A DNA stretch of 64,000 nt from Phoronis australis (GCA_002633005.1 NMRA01000069.1:34203-98202), one strand, 5' to 3'. Shown: positions 45,460-57,925, counted from the first letter of the stretch. Made by a program: numbers and translations. Notes: generated by a model from the sequence alone, not told the origin.

Positions 45460-48280
45460 CAGACGACATAGGATAGGGATTATACAAATGGATATTTGTC
45501 AAGTACCCTTTGGGGCTTTGGACTTGGATTGTAATGTTATCTCAATAACAAATATCGCGTTGACAGCATAAACATTCAGATGTAACAATCACTGATAAAC
45601 CTGTTAGAAATCATTCCAAACCTTACTAATACTGCATTGATAAACGAAAAGATCCAGAGTGCTATGTCAAGTATCGTAACAGACATCAGTCATCACAACA
45701 ACATGGATTCACAGACTGGCGACTGCCGCGAAGTCGACATCGGCCAGTATATCAATTAACAGGTATCATGAAATAATCGTTAACGCAATCACAAACTTGA
45801 CCTTTTTACAAGGTCATGCTTACATTCTCCCATAGAAGCTCCTTTTTCACGCAATTTCTGGTTGAGTTGGCACTACTGCAAGCCATTTCACCATGTATTT
45901 AAAGGTCTCGCTAAGTCGAGGCTGCTTATCTGTCACCACTAGTACACGCGCGCCCTCTAGTAATGTAAAGATTGTCGAATAGCCCCCATTGTAAATTGCA
46001 TTCAGCTTTCGTAGCAAATATTCCAGTTAGAATCGAATAAATAAATTCTTGAGTTGTGGCTCGGCTCGTCCCTTTATGAATGAACGTGCATATAGAATTC
46101 GCCCCTGAAGATGGGTCCGTTCAAGAATTTGTTTGCATTTTCTTCCGGCAGGGAGCATGCAGTTGCGTCACAGGATTTGTCAATCATAACCCTGTTCCCT
46201 TCTCGGAATTCCGACATTGTTTGGTTGGGGCGTGTGTTGTTCTTATAGTGTTTTGCAGATGATAAAGTGTAAGGCGTATGGATTTCTACTTTCCATTACT
46301 TTGTGATTCGCCCATGTAATATCAAAATATTACGTACTCGGTGTTATTCACCAGTCGTGTCGTAACACATTCCAGGTCATGCACACGTAAGAAAAATGCT
46401 TCCCATGCTCCTTGACATCTGTAACTAGGCTCAGTCATGTGTTAAAGAGTTTCCACCATGACCCTGTGTCTCAAATTGAATTTCATTAATACATCTTAAA
46501 ATCTTTACTAGACTTTATTATACCTGTTGCTAAGAAACAAGGCAAATGATATTTTTCTTTTATCTTTGGTTTACGTACACGTAATGGATAGAAGAGCGTC
46601 TCCGCCGTTGTTGTTTTTACCAGTGCGATACTAAGGAGTTGTGGGGAAAGTCGGCGGAGAGCCGCTTTTTTCAGATGCGAAAGGTGCGTTTGTGGAGGCT
46701 GTAGTAACAGCAACTTGACTAATAACGTCTCTGTGCTCAAATTTTCTAAATAGGTGAAAGTTGCACAGATATGGCATCAGTTTGAGTGTCACGGTGGAAT
46801 GTCAGTGTGGAACAGGCGATTCACTGAGTCGGAAGCCACACATTGTTTGGTACCTTTCAAGGCATTGTTGTTCGACCACACACAAAACGGCGTTACGATG
46901 AAGGACTCGCCACCTTTTAAATGTATTTGCAAATTATATAAATAACGAACAAACTGCTTCCATTCTAGGGCACGTTATGCCAGGCCCTCGACCCCTGCCC
47001 AGATCGAGTGTTACGACAGGTAGACTTATGCATTGTGTTTGGACCGTGCTCATTCCATGCGAATACGAGTGCCCAGATTTACTTGGCCTTTGTCAGTGAA
47101 TATTAAGAGTCACTGCATGAGAACGTCAGGCAATTTATGGGAACATGACATGTCACGAATTTTCAATTTGATATAGTACATATATCACTTGGGGTGAATT
47201 AGCTACAAAAATATGAAAATTAATTTTGTCATTTGTCAGTTTGTAAAAATATAACGTATAACTAAATCGAGTGAAAAAATGGCATAACCCCTTGTGCGCG
47301 ACTGTTGAAAATGTCCTACGTTTCCATGGGAATTAAACCACTTTGCGGGCGTTTAAAAAATAAAAATTTGATTGAGTTATACACAACTATTCTTTTTGTA
47401 ATTGAGAATGCCAAAAATAATTCAGAATGACGTCTTTTGATATTTTTAAGGAACTTTTGAATGCCTTGCCTCCACGGGCCAAATAAAGTTACCAATTTAG
47501 ACCTATATAGAGGCCTATGTAATTCAAGCGCGCAAAAACGCACACCACCCACACATAGATTCGGTGATAGCTACAGCTCTCGTCTTTCACAAGATATCGT
47601 TATTTCCGTGGACAGCACTTTTTTTAATTCTCGAATTTACACTTTAACGAAAGCACTTTCACCTGTTTCATACTGCCACCAATAGAGGGCGGCAAAAAAT
47701 CATATTAAATTTTATTCAAAATAAATAGAATTGCTTCGAGCATTCTTTTAGCGAAATATTGCGTTATTGACATTTAGATAAGAAACGGAATGAGGTTCAC
47801 GAAAACAGGTCACGCTCTGAAGGAAAATGGCAAAGCCAGCGAGCCGCTGGATTACTTACAACAAAGATATTGTCCAATACCTGAAAAGTGTCAACGCATT
47901 AGATCACTTGGAAGAATGGGAGTTGATTGGCAATCTGGCACGAATGAGAGTGTGAGAGACAAAGGAACTGTCCAGCCTGTTAGAACAAAAGTTCGTAGGT
48001 CCGAAGCACCGTATGTGGCAGTATCTAGGTTGTAAGCCAAGGTGTACATTTGCAACCTCAGGAAAGGAAAGGATGTTCACCACTCAATCCCAGGTCTACG
48101 TCAACTTAATGACTTCTCATTTGAAGGTGGGCTAAGTAACAATTCATATTTTTCTCAGAAATCTCACTGTGATTAGTCATACCATCTGAGAACTAGTTTC
48201 AGCTGTGTATGAGGTCTGAAGCAAAGGTTAAATATTTGATGGAATGGAACATTCTTTCATAGTTTGATTTTTAAAAAGGA
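45460..48280. other. Spacer, no gene recognised
   Basis: Several short frames occur on both strands (46080-46262, 46486-46740, 47316-47552, 47790-48035). None shows a family motif or paired splice sites. Confidence 0.3.
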
Positions 48281-48289
48281 CTTGTGTTC

Positions 48290-49497
48290 TAATGCTTACA
48301 ACTAAGTTACCTATTTCAACTAAAAAAGTGGTTGCTTGGAAAGCATATGGGATCGGAGATGGGGTGGTTTTGGAGAATCCTGCTTCTAATTGCAAACCAG
48401 TGGAACTAGTGGTTGCGGAACGTCATGTTGAATCCTCATTGAGACCTTTCAGTAGTTTCAGCAATCGAAAGATGAAGATATTCCTGTCTCCAAAAGATGG
48501 CTGTAACAACACTTTTGCCTCTCGAAACGAACTCAAGCAGAAAGTTAGCATGGGCTGGCATGATAAACAGCCAACAGCACTTGAAGATAATCGCTGATGT
48601 GGAGAGAAAGTGGGTTGCCCAAGTCACTGGTATACAAGGCGAAGTTCATGATCTAAGAACATGCTCGTTGAACTCAATTTGGCATCACAAATCCATAAGT
48701 TTGACATATAACCTTTGTTGTGCATTTTAGTCACTGACTGTACCAAGTTGACTTGATAGTCAAAATGGAAATGCGCTGTGTGATGTTCCATATTACAACC
48801 CAACAAAAAGTGAAGCTGTTGTGGAAAATGCTACTCAACAGCCTTTGCAGCCATGGCTTGGACATTCCCACAAATTTAGGCTGGATTTTTTGACGTGGAT
48901 TAATGTATCAATCAGACCACTCAAACAGCACAACTCTCTCACTTATGACCACAGCATTTGGATTTTGTAAACTCATTTTGTGAATTCACAAAACATGGCT
49001 ACCCATCCAAAAACCATGTCTCCTGGTGTTGCATCCAGCTTTGTTACCTTTAAACACTCCTCACACACTCTTCCCTGAGTCATGCACATGATTCTTAGTC
49101 ACGTGAGTTTTTGAACTATTATTGGTTGCAAAAACTGTGTTTGATTTGTGTGAACTGGTATCAGCTTACAATTAGGTGTGTGAGTGGTGTTTACGAGTGT
49201 TTGACAATTGTTGTTCTGGTAGCCTGCCAATGGACTAGGTAACATATACTATCTTGTTGAGTTTTACATTTCGAGGCGTAAAAATGCAGGCAGCCAGTAC
49301 CCAAACAGCAGGAGAGTCATACAGCACAATGGAGTGGGATCTGAAGTCAGCATAAAGGTCTGAAATAATGGATGAAAGCGTAAAGATGTTTTTGACTGAT
49401 ACGTCCAACGAAGGCATGAAAACTGGTCAAAAAAGCGATCCAGTGAGGTGTTCTCAACAAACGAGAACTGCAGAACACAATCATAGAACTTCTGTTT
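48290..49497 (+). pseudogene. Broken C2H2 zinc-finger protein of a repeat-associated family
   Basis: The frame 48292-48597 contains VVAWKAYGIGDGVVLENP, then a degenerate C2H2 finger (PKDGCNNTFASRNEL ... GWH), and continues after a frameshift near 48585 with IADVERKWVAQVTG. Further on, 49375-49495 in the plus strand reads MDESVKMFLTDTSNEGMKTG. This order, a lone finger followed by a helical FL..F..G..TG motif, is familiar from large families of invertebrate proteins that spread with repeats. One finger Cys reads Ser and one His reads Lys, so it is inactive. Assignment is from memory of the pattern and moderate. Confidence 0.4.
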
Positions 49498-52409
49498 GAA
49501 TATCTTGAGCAGTATACATGTAGATCGTTATCATCATTGTTACTGTGTTCTTGTTGTGCAACTTATGGTGTGTCTATTGCTATGAAGTAATGTTGCTAGT
49601 GAGTTTGATTCCTTGATATTTTCAGTGAAATTACTTCTCAGGCCAAGTGTGCCTTTAACTGTCATTTCCAGTTTATTTGTATACATTACAAGCCAAACGT
49701 ATCCTGACAAAATAACCCGGAATTCCTTGTCATGACAGCTGGGGCAAAAGTAGAATTCGTGGTCAATGTGGTCTTCCTTTGTGACTGAAAATGAAGGGAA
49801 ACAGGAAAGTTAGTGTTGTGACATTCTGTAATTAGCTGTGGTAATAGTTATTACCAGTCATTTTTGCATTAACAGGACTAGCCAACAAGTGGCGCAAAAG
49901 TTTATAGTGTCCGATTACTTTTGCCTTGTTCTGTATGACTGTTTGCAAGCATGTGCGTGTATAGGCCCATTATGCTGTCATCCTGGTCTTTTTGTCTGAC
50001 ATCTGCTGCTGCATCTCCAAATCCTTGGTGAATGTGAAATTTTACAAATGCGATGACACAAGAGAGTTTTGGGATGTATTTGACTACCACAGGGCCCCTA
50101 GTGGCAACTTTACATCTTCATGTCCCTTGACTGATTTTCATCAAGTTTCGTAAATTAGTTTCAGTTATGGAGACAGCCTCGTTTTCCTACTTCCTGGCGT
50201 ACCTATGTAATCTGCACAGAAACGTTGCCATTGAGATGAGCACGATTGACCCTGATTGTTGATTGGACGATCTCCTGTGGTGCCCTTTAATGGCAGTGCT
50301 GTAGGGGTAAAATTAAAGGTAAGTAGGCGCCCAAAGCCCACCGTATCACCTTGAGCACTGAACGTAACATATGGTGCGTAGGCACTACGTTCAAATACCA
50401 AAAGGTGGTTGGTTGCCCCTACCGGTGCCTACGCGCCACTACAGCACTGCTTAATGACAATTTAAGTTTTCTTTATGTATGCCTCTATATCTATCATGTT
50501 TCTTGATGTATTTTCATGCAATATGGTATATTTGTTTCTGTTGAGGAAACGAGAACAAACTGCTGTTTTCGGCTGGATTTAAATATTCTGTGCCACTAAA
50601 GATTATTATTTCTGGCAGCAGCCTCTCTGTCCTTGAAATTGCTTGGAGGATAGCTCTGAAATTTTGCTCACGTGTTCCTATTGAGATGATCACGACTGAC
50701 AGGTTTTCTGATGGGTGCAATCACCCAGACGCCCGGAGTGGCAATTTGTTTGTTTATCTGCGCCGCAATATTTACAAAGTTCTGTTGATGAATCTGGGTG
50801 CAATTTGATGCATGTGTTACATTATTGAAGAGAGTATGCCCGGCATAAATTTTGGGACATGTCTGAGTGCTGGCGTCCTCTGGCGGTTCTGTATCAATCA
50901 AGTATCTTGATGTATTTAATTTGGCAAGAATGTGACAGCAATTGTCTTGTTTTAGACGAATATAATGTATGCTGCACCACCTAAAGGTTTTTTATTTTAT
51001 ATATTACATATTATTAACATCCTTTGAAGCATATTGCCAGAGCACTTTCCGTTTTTCCTGTTTTGTATGGTGTTGACAAAAATGCAGTGTGATGTAGACT
51101 ATGGTTTCATTTTTACTTCTTTTGATCAAAGATCTCGATACCCAAAACTTAACGTTCACAACCAGCTTTAACCCCCACACTTGTATAATACACATAGGCC
51201 TATGCACTAGAATCAATTTGCAGGTGGGGAACTAAAGTGTCCTATCCATAGCTCGATGTCAACCATCACCTGCGTTGTATAAATTTCCTGTGTAATAAAT
51301 ACTGCACTAATGTGTATTTCTATGTGTTGCAAGTCAGAGTTTCCATGAGTATTAGATAATAAAACACTTAAGTTCACCGACAGCTTACGTAAAATAATTT
51401 GACATTTTCGTAGTGTCTGTATTTTGAATTCATAGCACCACTGCAATTGCCCCTTTTGAAATTCTGGATCTCTGCTAGTGGTTTACTTCTGATTTCCAGA
51501 TTAACCAATGACATTGCTAGCCCTATCTAGTACATTTATGTACATCTCGAACTCATATTGTGTTAGGGATGCTCTATATTCCCGGATGGAATCTTCTGGT
51601 CCATTCTCACCTGAACTTGCAATGCTTCATCGAATTTACGTTTTAGTCCTTTACTTTGCAATCGTCATCACTAAAAAAGAAGTCCCTGTGGTGATTGTAA
51701 ATACAACTGGCTGAAACGTTGCTTCAAGAACTGTTGAGTGGAGGTTGGCGAAAACACTCATATAGAAAAAGCAATATACGTTTTCCGTGCATTGGATAGT
51801 TAGCCAAAAATGTAGGATTTCTCAAAGTTACACGCTTGGGAGCACTCTAAAATTGTTACTTGGCACTGCGTAATGAGTACAACTTGTTCAACAGAAGGTT
51901 CATTTTTCCGACTCGGTAAACCGGTGCGCTATCTTATGAGCAGCAGAAAAAATACTACCAGGAAGACTTTCACCTTTACAGGATCAGTGTTCCCCGTAGG
52001 TAATCGGTACTTAAAAAGTATAGTTAGCAATAACCATTAAATCAAGTATGATTTTTGGCTTGCCTCAAGTTAATATACATTCCTAGTTTTTCGGAACCAT
52101 TTTACATTACTATGCGTCACGCAGACATTACAGGACCGACAATTGCCATCGTTTTGAGGCCGTAATTTCAGATTTAATTGTAAAGTTTTGAGCACTAGCC
52201 GCAAGAATTTCAATGTAACTCAGATTGCAACCTTCGAATAACCTTAACGATCTTGTTGACATCGTTTTTTGTTAGTCATATATCTTTAGAACTTTGTTGG
52301 TTTGTTAATGAGAGTGTGACAGAAATGGCGAACAGGACGGCCGATATCAGCAAAGTGGGTGGTTTCAATCAAAGCATGCAGGACACACAGGTCGATGTCC
52401 ACAAATGTT
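49498..52409. other. Spacer with one MITE, no gene recognised
   Basis: Apart from the 156-bp MITE at 50294-50449 no feature is supported. Short frames on both strands overlap each other without family resemblance. Confidence 0.3.
50294..50449. mobile_element. hAT-like MITE, 156 bp, second copy
   Basis: Same length, ends (CAGTGCTGTAG, CTACAGCACTG) and orientation as 32945-33100. The flanking 8-mers TTTAATGG and CTTAATGA agree at six of eight positions, as expected for an older insertion. Shared inner words include CCCACCGTATCACCTTGAGC. Confidence 0.82.
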
Positions 52410-52739
52410 TTAAAGGAGCATGCCACCCAAAAAACAACCTAATTTGTATCAATTTAGATCGAGTAGTTATACTCCATAATGACACGTACGGTTGCGTTAC
52501 CTGACATCTGACGGCAGACGGAGGTGTTGAAATTATCCAATTACGTCATCGGTTTCACACGCAGTCTCTGTTCAGCAGTTCACAACACGGGTTACTGGTG
52601 TCGGCTTATCGCTTGAAGTCATCGTTTAACACCAATAAATCATCAAACTTCGATGTAAAACCCTTAAAAATACACCGAGTTCTTATAAAAGCGTGTTGTT
52701 TTAGTTCGCTCTTACGGATTTATTGGTATTTGGACACAC

Positions 52740-52950
52740 TGTCAGATGTTTGACTGTGGGTTTGTTTAAAAGGTAGCTATGCTTTGAGATTGTGAGTAGA
52801 TGGAGAGTGAATAATCAAATCCAGTAATTAATTTATTATATGATAACCCCTAATTAGACAAATGAAACCTATTGTTAATTAAGTAATCAACTACAAAGAA
52901 TAACTACATTTGTATTCTTACTAATTACTTAATCAATATTTATTCTGACA
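52740..52950. mobile_element. MITE nested in Kolobok-like element 3
   Basis: Interrupts sequence that is continuous in elements 1 and 2. The ends TGTCAGA and TCTGACA are inverted repeats, flanked by CACAC on both sides (52735-52739 and 52951-52955). AT-rich interior with repeated AATTA words and no coding sequence. Confidence 0.65.
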
Positions 52951-53104
52951 CACACCTTAGGTTACAAAGTTCGGCAGGCCAACAAGGTCCGTAGCAGGAG
53001 TTTTGGGGTCTGTTCGGAGATAATTTCGAAGTATTTTCCGTGAGATACAGACAGGAGAACCTAGATCTGTGTTGTTTAGACTTGTGATTTTTTTAGTTCT
53101 AAAC

Positions 53105-53215
53105 ACAAAACGCTTGTAATCCTGGCTGGCCAGTGGCTCGGAGCCCGATCAGGCACGTCGCAGCCGGCCGGATTGACTCGTTATCGATCCTGGCCAGTGG
53201 CTTGGAAACTGATCA
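53105..53215. repeat. CCGG-rich word array in Kolobok-like element 3
   Basis: TGGCCAGTGGCTCGGAGCC and TGGCCAGTGGCTTGGAAAC alternate with GCCGGCCGGATTGACTCG. Counterpart of 41470-41570 in element 2, though the words have drifted. Confidence 0.55.
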
Positions 53216-53929
53216 GACATCATGAACATAAACTAGCTAAAGTTCGGTGGAAACTAGACTTCCAGTCAAGAAAATACTATACTAGTGAGCCAAAGTAATG
53301 TGCACGTGATTATGTTGGTGAATTAACCACGAAACTGCAAATCTACTTACTCGTCGGGGGCCGCGAATTCAATCGGGTTCCGCTTTGCCCACAGCACCGT
53401 CAGGGCAGAAGTTGTACATTGACAATCATTATTTGAGTAATGTAAATGTAAATAAAGATTCCCCCTAACACCTGGCCGTGGGATAGAAATCGAGTTGTTT
53501 CACAGCAGTTTCTTCCAGTAAACACTAAATTAGCATGAGCTCACACGGCCTCGGTGTCCGTCAATTAGTTTTATTGCACCTAAAGCTGGTAACGCAGTGA
53601 TTTATTCATTGCTGGCTTCTCAAATCATTGGCACTCATGAATACTCCAAAGGCATTACAAATTGCATCTAATGAGACAGACTTTGTTTCAGTTGGTTAGG
53701 ATGAGAATAATTCATTTTGAAATAGAACGCTCAGTAATAAACGCCAACATGGCAACTCGCAATCCCGACTTAGTTAGGACGAGCTAGAGCTCATCAGTCC
53801 CGTCTTCGCAGGTGGATCGTTAAGTTTTACAGGCTATCAATTCGAACAGGAATACAGAGATGAAGAAATACTAGAGTCGCCGTGAACAACCTCAGACAAC
53901 GGAACGTATGGAGTTATTTGGTAAGCCGG

Positions 53930-54210
53930 CATTCGTCGGGCACTGTCGACGTCTGCAGGCCACAGACACGGAGATGTTTCACGGCCTCATACTTGCTATT
54001 TACAGCGTACATTTCATTCTTCACTACCATGATCCACTTCCAAAGCATTTCGGACTCTCGAGGAAGTAAAAAATACGATATACCCGCTTTCCTCGCAGCT
54101 CAGTGCTTAGTTCGGACAAGCGGGTACGATGCACCGCAACATAGCGACATTCACTCTGCATATGAACCACTGACGTCGCCAGCATCGTTTCTCACCTTCC
54201 TCACAGGTTA
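53930..54210 (-). pseudogene. THAP-domain remnant in Kolobok-like element 3
   Basis: Minus-strand counterpart of 17127-17400 and 40860-41095. The MNNLRQRNVWSYL frame at 53882-54211 on the plus strand is its antisense shadow. It shares the RVCGL stretch and lesions similar to those of element 2. Confidence 0.55.
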
Positions 54211-54319
54211 ACGCGACACCTATTGGCAAGGTAAGGTCGACCGTATGCGAGGCGATGTGGATATAGACCGATTAAGACGGCAAAAAAGGCTAATTAAATC
54301 GAGTGGCATTCTCCTTTAA

Positions 54320-55140
54320 TAGATATGTACTCTACAAAGGCTCAGCTTTCATATGCAGTATGTTACTTTTTTAGTGTTTTTGCGCGGTAAAAGAAATAAC
54401 GATCGAATAAAGGGAATTTCCACACAGCTTGACTCAGGTGGGTTGAATAAGTAACAAAAATAGCTAATTTGCTAATACGTTTCAACTATGAATTTTACAT
54501 TTTCATGTAGACAGAAGTTGTGTTTATTCAGTATGTCCTTCTTAGTTTCTGAAGATTTGTCGTTGTTGCACAGTGATGCAACAAAAATGCTAAAATTTGA
54601 TGGTTTCCGAAGCCTTAAACTGGCCAAAATTTCGAGGGGCAGTTTTCTGTGAAGAAGTTAGATATTTTAAATAAAATTATTTTAGTTGTTGACCATTCCA
54701 CCTAAGAGTAAAACTAAGCTATATTTCAAAAAAAAATCCGTGACATGTCATGCTCCCACATCTGACTGACTTTCTCATGCAGTGACTCTTAAAAGTGTAT
54801 TTTGTGAATATTGACGACGCCTTGGTTCAGTTGGTTGTGGCTCATAAATGTCGACAGCATTTTACGTGCAAATGGGTGGAGTTCATACGGTCTCAAAGCC
54901 GACAAAAGTTCCCTAAGTGGGAAATCAAATTTACTGTCTGATTCTTCAAGTACTTGAGTGTGATGCCTGTAACCACTCTCCTCTCCGTGTGCATTATTAT
55001 TGTCCAGTTCTCGCTCAAAATCGTCCTGGTCTTCTGATCTGCTGTGTTCAGACATTGCAATTGATTATCAAGTGACCAAACGTCTTCCACCCATTACACC
55101 AATTGGCGGGAAACTTGGAAATAACTACAGTACAGCCACT
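54320..55140. other. Spacer with one acidic open frame on the minus strand
   Basis: The minus-strand frame 55055-54789 (88 residues) starts with ATG, is rich in Glu, Asp and His, and contains FPLRELLSALRPYELHPFA. It has no recognised family. It could be a transposon-derived fragment or an exon; nothing in the flanks decides this. Confidence 0.2.
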
Positions 55141-55141
55141 G

Positions 55142-55320
55142 AATTATTAAACTCTCTCCGGTGTCTCACCGGTCTAGCCACCCGTGACCGTAACCGGAGA
55201 CAGACCGGAGAGTGAGACGTGAATCAACCGTGACAGCTGGCGTGAGCCTAACCCGGAGCTTAACGTGAGTTAGGCGTGAACGAAGTGCGAGCCAGCCGTA
55301 AGCCAGGCGTGAGTTTACCT
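55142..55320. repeat. GGCGTGAG/CCGGAG word array, left
   Basis: CTCCGGTGTCTCACCGG, ACCGGAGACAGACCGGAGAG, then GGCGTGAGCC, AGGCGTGAACG and AGGCGTGAGTT. A similar array lies at 56335-56480, so the 1-kb stretch between could be one element with array-like ends. Confidence 0.55.
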
Positions 55321-56334
55321 GCATCGTAGATGAAAAGGTGATTTATTAAAATTTTATCGGAAACTAGCAGTGATGTGTGTGTTCTCATAGACTTTTGCTC
55401 ATGTGAGGTTTATTTTTTTGAAATCGTCACGTTCAGCAAAAGACCAAAATTTCCTTCTCAAATCTTAAGTCACTTCAGGAAACAGACCTGTGGACTCTAC
55501 TTTTCACTTATATATAATTATTTGGTTTTATATAAACTAATAAAGAATCTTAACACGCGTGTACATGGCGGAAATATTCGTATGCCTTCACGTTATGAAG
55601 GAGCATAGCATGTCAATTCTCAGCACATTGATCCCAAGTTCCGGCTTCATGCGGAGAAAACTGATCGTGCCCATGCATTTGACCAGTCAAACAGATCACT
55701 GCTATTATTATTTTAGTGAAGAAGTACCCCGGGGATACTGTGAACTCAGTCGAAACGCATGTACTACGGGGAGGGGGTTACAAATAATTAAACTGCACTA
55801 CGGATTGAGGACTTTTTAGTCGAAACATTTGCTTGCAGTAAGGGATGTGTATGTCAGAATGGCGGCCTATTGAAATTTTGTGTACTCCAGTGCGGTGCAA
55901 AAATTTACGGAGTGACACAATACTTCACAAGATGCATAGGCTATTTTTAGGGCAAATTAACTATATCTACATGTGACAAGTTTCAAGGAGTCCACAGTCA
56001 TGTAAAGACGACTCTGGACACAGGGTCGCGTATATTCGTATTTACTAACCGTGGTTACTGTACATGTATGTCGTTGATGGGACTGGCTCTTAAGTCGTAA
56101 ATAGAAAAGGTACATGTAACCGTAACACAAGATGAGCTGAAGGAAGACATTTGTATGAACAACATGTGGAATTACAAAGTTAGTCGGAACCCAAGTGTGA
56201 TAGATGACTGCTTGCAAAGATACTCTATAATATACTATAATGTCTTTGCAACTTGTCCGAAACGACAGGCAATCAAGATGTTACATGTATTTTTATTGAT
56301 TAGCCCGGTGCCCTACCATGGTTACCACAGGTAC
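55321..56334. other. Interior between two GGCGTGAG arrays, nothing recognised
   Basis: The frames at 55375-55608 and 55559-55819 show no family motif. A THAP, transposase or RT motif was looked for and not seen. Confidence 0.3.
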
Positions 56335-56480
56335 CGAAAGCGTGAAGAAAGCCTGAGGAAAGCGTGAACTAAACCGCAGGTAAGCGTCAGGACTACCCGG
56401 AGAGCAGGCGTGAGGCGACCGTGACTGATTTCTGTCACGCCTGCGTTCCGGTTGCGCTCCGGTCTGGCTAGGCGTGAGAA
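56335..56480. repeat. GGCGTGAG/CCGGAG word array, right
   Basis: AAAGCGTGAAG, AAGCCTGAGG, AAAGCGTGAAC, then AGGCGTGAGGCGACCGTGAC and its partial inverse GTCACGCCTGCGTTCCGG. It directly abuts the start of duplicated segment copy 3. Confidence 0.55.
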
Positions 56481-56529
56481 TACTTTTATTTTATCTTGTT
56501 TTATTTATCTTGGAATAATATTTTTTCAG

Positions 56530-56792
56530 TATCTATGGAAGATGCTTGACGATGCAATGATCTCTCTTTACTCGATAAGTTCAAGAAATCCTCCATTGTT
56601 TACGGGCTTCCATGCATCGCTAGAAGTGGAGTGGAAACCGTAGACGAGATTGAGAAATGAATCAAAGATGTTCTATGTCATATTACTAGAGAAAGGCTTG
56701 TGATAGCACCCGATTGCGCCTTAAGATTTCTTCCTGAAGACATCCTTCTCAGTAAATTGAAAAACATGGTTGAAGCCGCAAAGAAATGTTGA
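56530..56792 (+). pseudogene. MetE-like pseudogene, last exon (copy 3)
   Basis: Counterpart of 16344-16581 with acceptor TTTTTTCAG. It keeps the 3' end better: ERLVIAPDCALRFLPEDILL then KLKNMVEAAKKC and TGA, the usual end of this family, with the zinc-ligand Cys in PDC. TGA replaces Trp in the MEDAW motif and a second TGA follows DEIEK, so it is dead. Exons a and b are absent because the duplicated segment starts just upstream of this exon. Confidence 0.7.
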
Positions 56793-57925
56793 ACACGTGT
56801 TAATCCCGATGTAACAAATACTGCCAGTTTCCATGTGATTATGAACTACTGGTAAGCACTGTATCACTGGCAATTTCCGCTTTTCGTTGCATTGATATTA
56901 CCCATTTGCAGTATGCGGCAAACCACGTGACTTTGGGTCAGTAGGCGTGCAATGCAGGGCTCTTTGTACAACTGGTGATGTTGCATACCACATATCACCA
57001 TGTGTAGGTCTTGCTGTGCATGCATTCATTGACCTCGACGTATTATCGTGCCCATGCGAATCACTTGTGCACTAGTTCTCCACTTGATTTGGCAGCGCAT
57101 TTTAATTATAACTCAAATTACAAAGACAGATTTAGGGGCTCACCCCAACCTCCACCCCATATAGAGAAGGGTAAGAAAACAGCCGAGTGTTTGTGTACCC
57201 TCTCGCTTACGACATACTAGATGTGCATGGAGTTCTGTCAGCAGGTTATGACGTTCTTTGAGACTCAGTTGAATGACAGGTTTAACAGTCCAGTTCAGTT
57301 ACTTCGTGGTGCAAAATTGCCGGTTTGAACATTTCAATGTGCGTAGAGAATGAGCAAAACTAGTACAGTACAATATGAGCTGAACCAGAGCTGAATTTTG
57401 AATAATGTTAGGAGAGAAATTGAAGAAATTGTTGATTGATTTAAACCGTTTGATTAACACTCCCGACAAAAGTATGAACAGTAACATTTTATTTGAGCCC
57501 CTATCATTCTCATTGTAGTGCACTCACACGAACAATAGATGTCTCTCATGTTTGCGTTTTTGTTGTTGGCACGCGTATAACAATAATACTGTAACAGTGG
57601 TTCATAAAACTTTATTTGTTATATGTGCACGTGATACGCATACGTTTACGATAGGTTATACGTTTACGATGCGTTATAAGGTTAGAAACTGAAACAATTA
57701 ATAAAGATAATACAATCTATGACACAAATTGAAATACCAAATACATCCTACTGAAAATACAAGAATAATATTATATTCAACTCACAATTAGACAAACACT
57801 ACTTAGCGGAAACATGTAGCTAAGGAACGATTGCTATGAATTAAGCACATTTGCTGCCTCATTTCCATGCCACTGCTGTTTAACGTTATTCGTTGTTGTC
57901 TTCGATTCTTCGTCAGAGTTTTTAG

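Larger units (their letters stand above)
52414..54315 (-). mobile_element. Kolobok-like DNA transposon 3, inverted
   Basis: Flanked by TTAA copies (52410-52413 and 54316-54319). The ends read AGGAGCATGCCACCC and GAGTGGCATTCTCCT. Opposite in orientation to elements 1 and 2. It holds the THAP remnant on the minus strand (about 54210-53930), a CCGG word array at 53105-53215 and a nested 211-bp insertion at 52740-52950. Confidence 0.82.

Noticed and set aside
55559-55819. 86-residue frame with Cys and Tyr runs, considered as a secreted-ligand fragment
   Set aside because: No recognisable Cys spacing of any known family and no splice sites in support.
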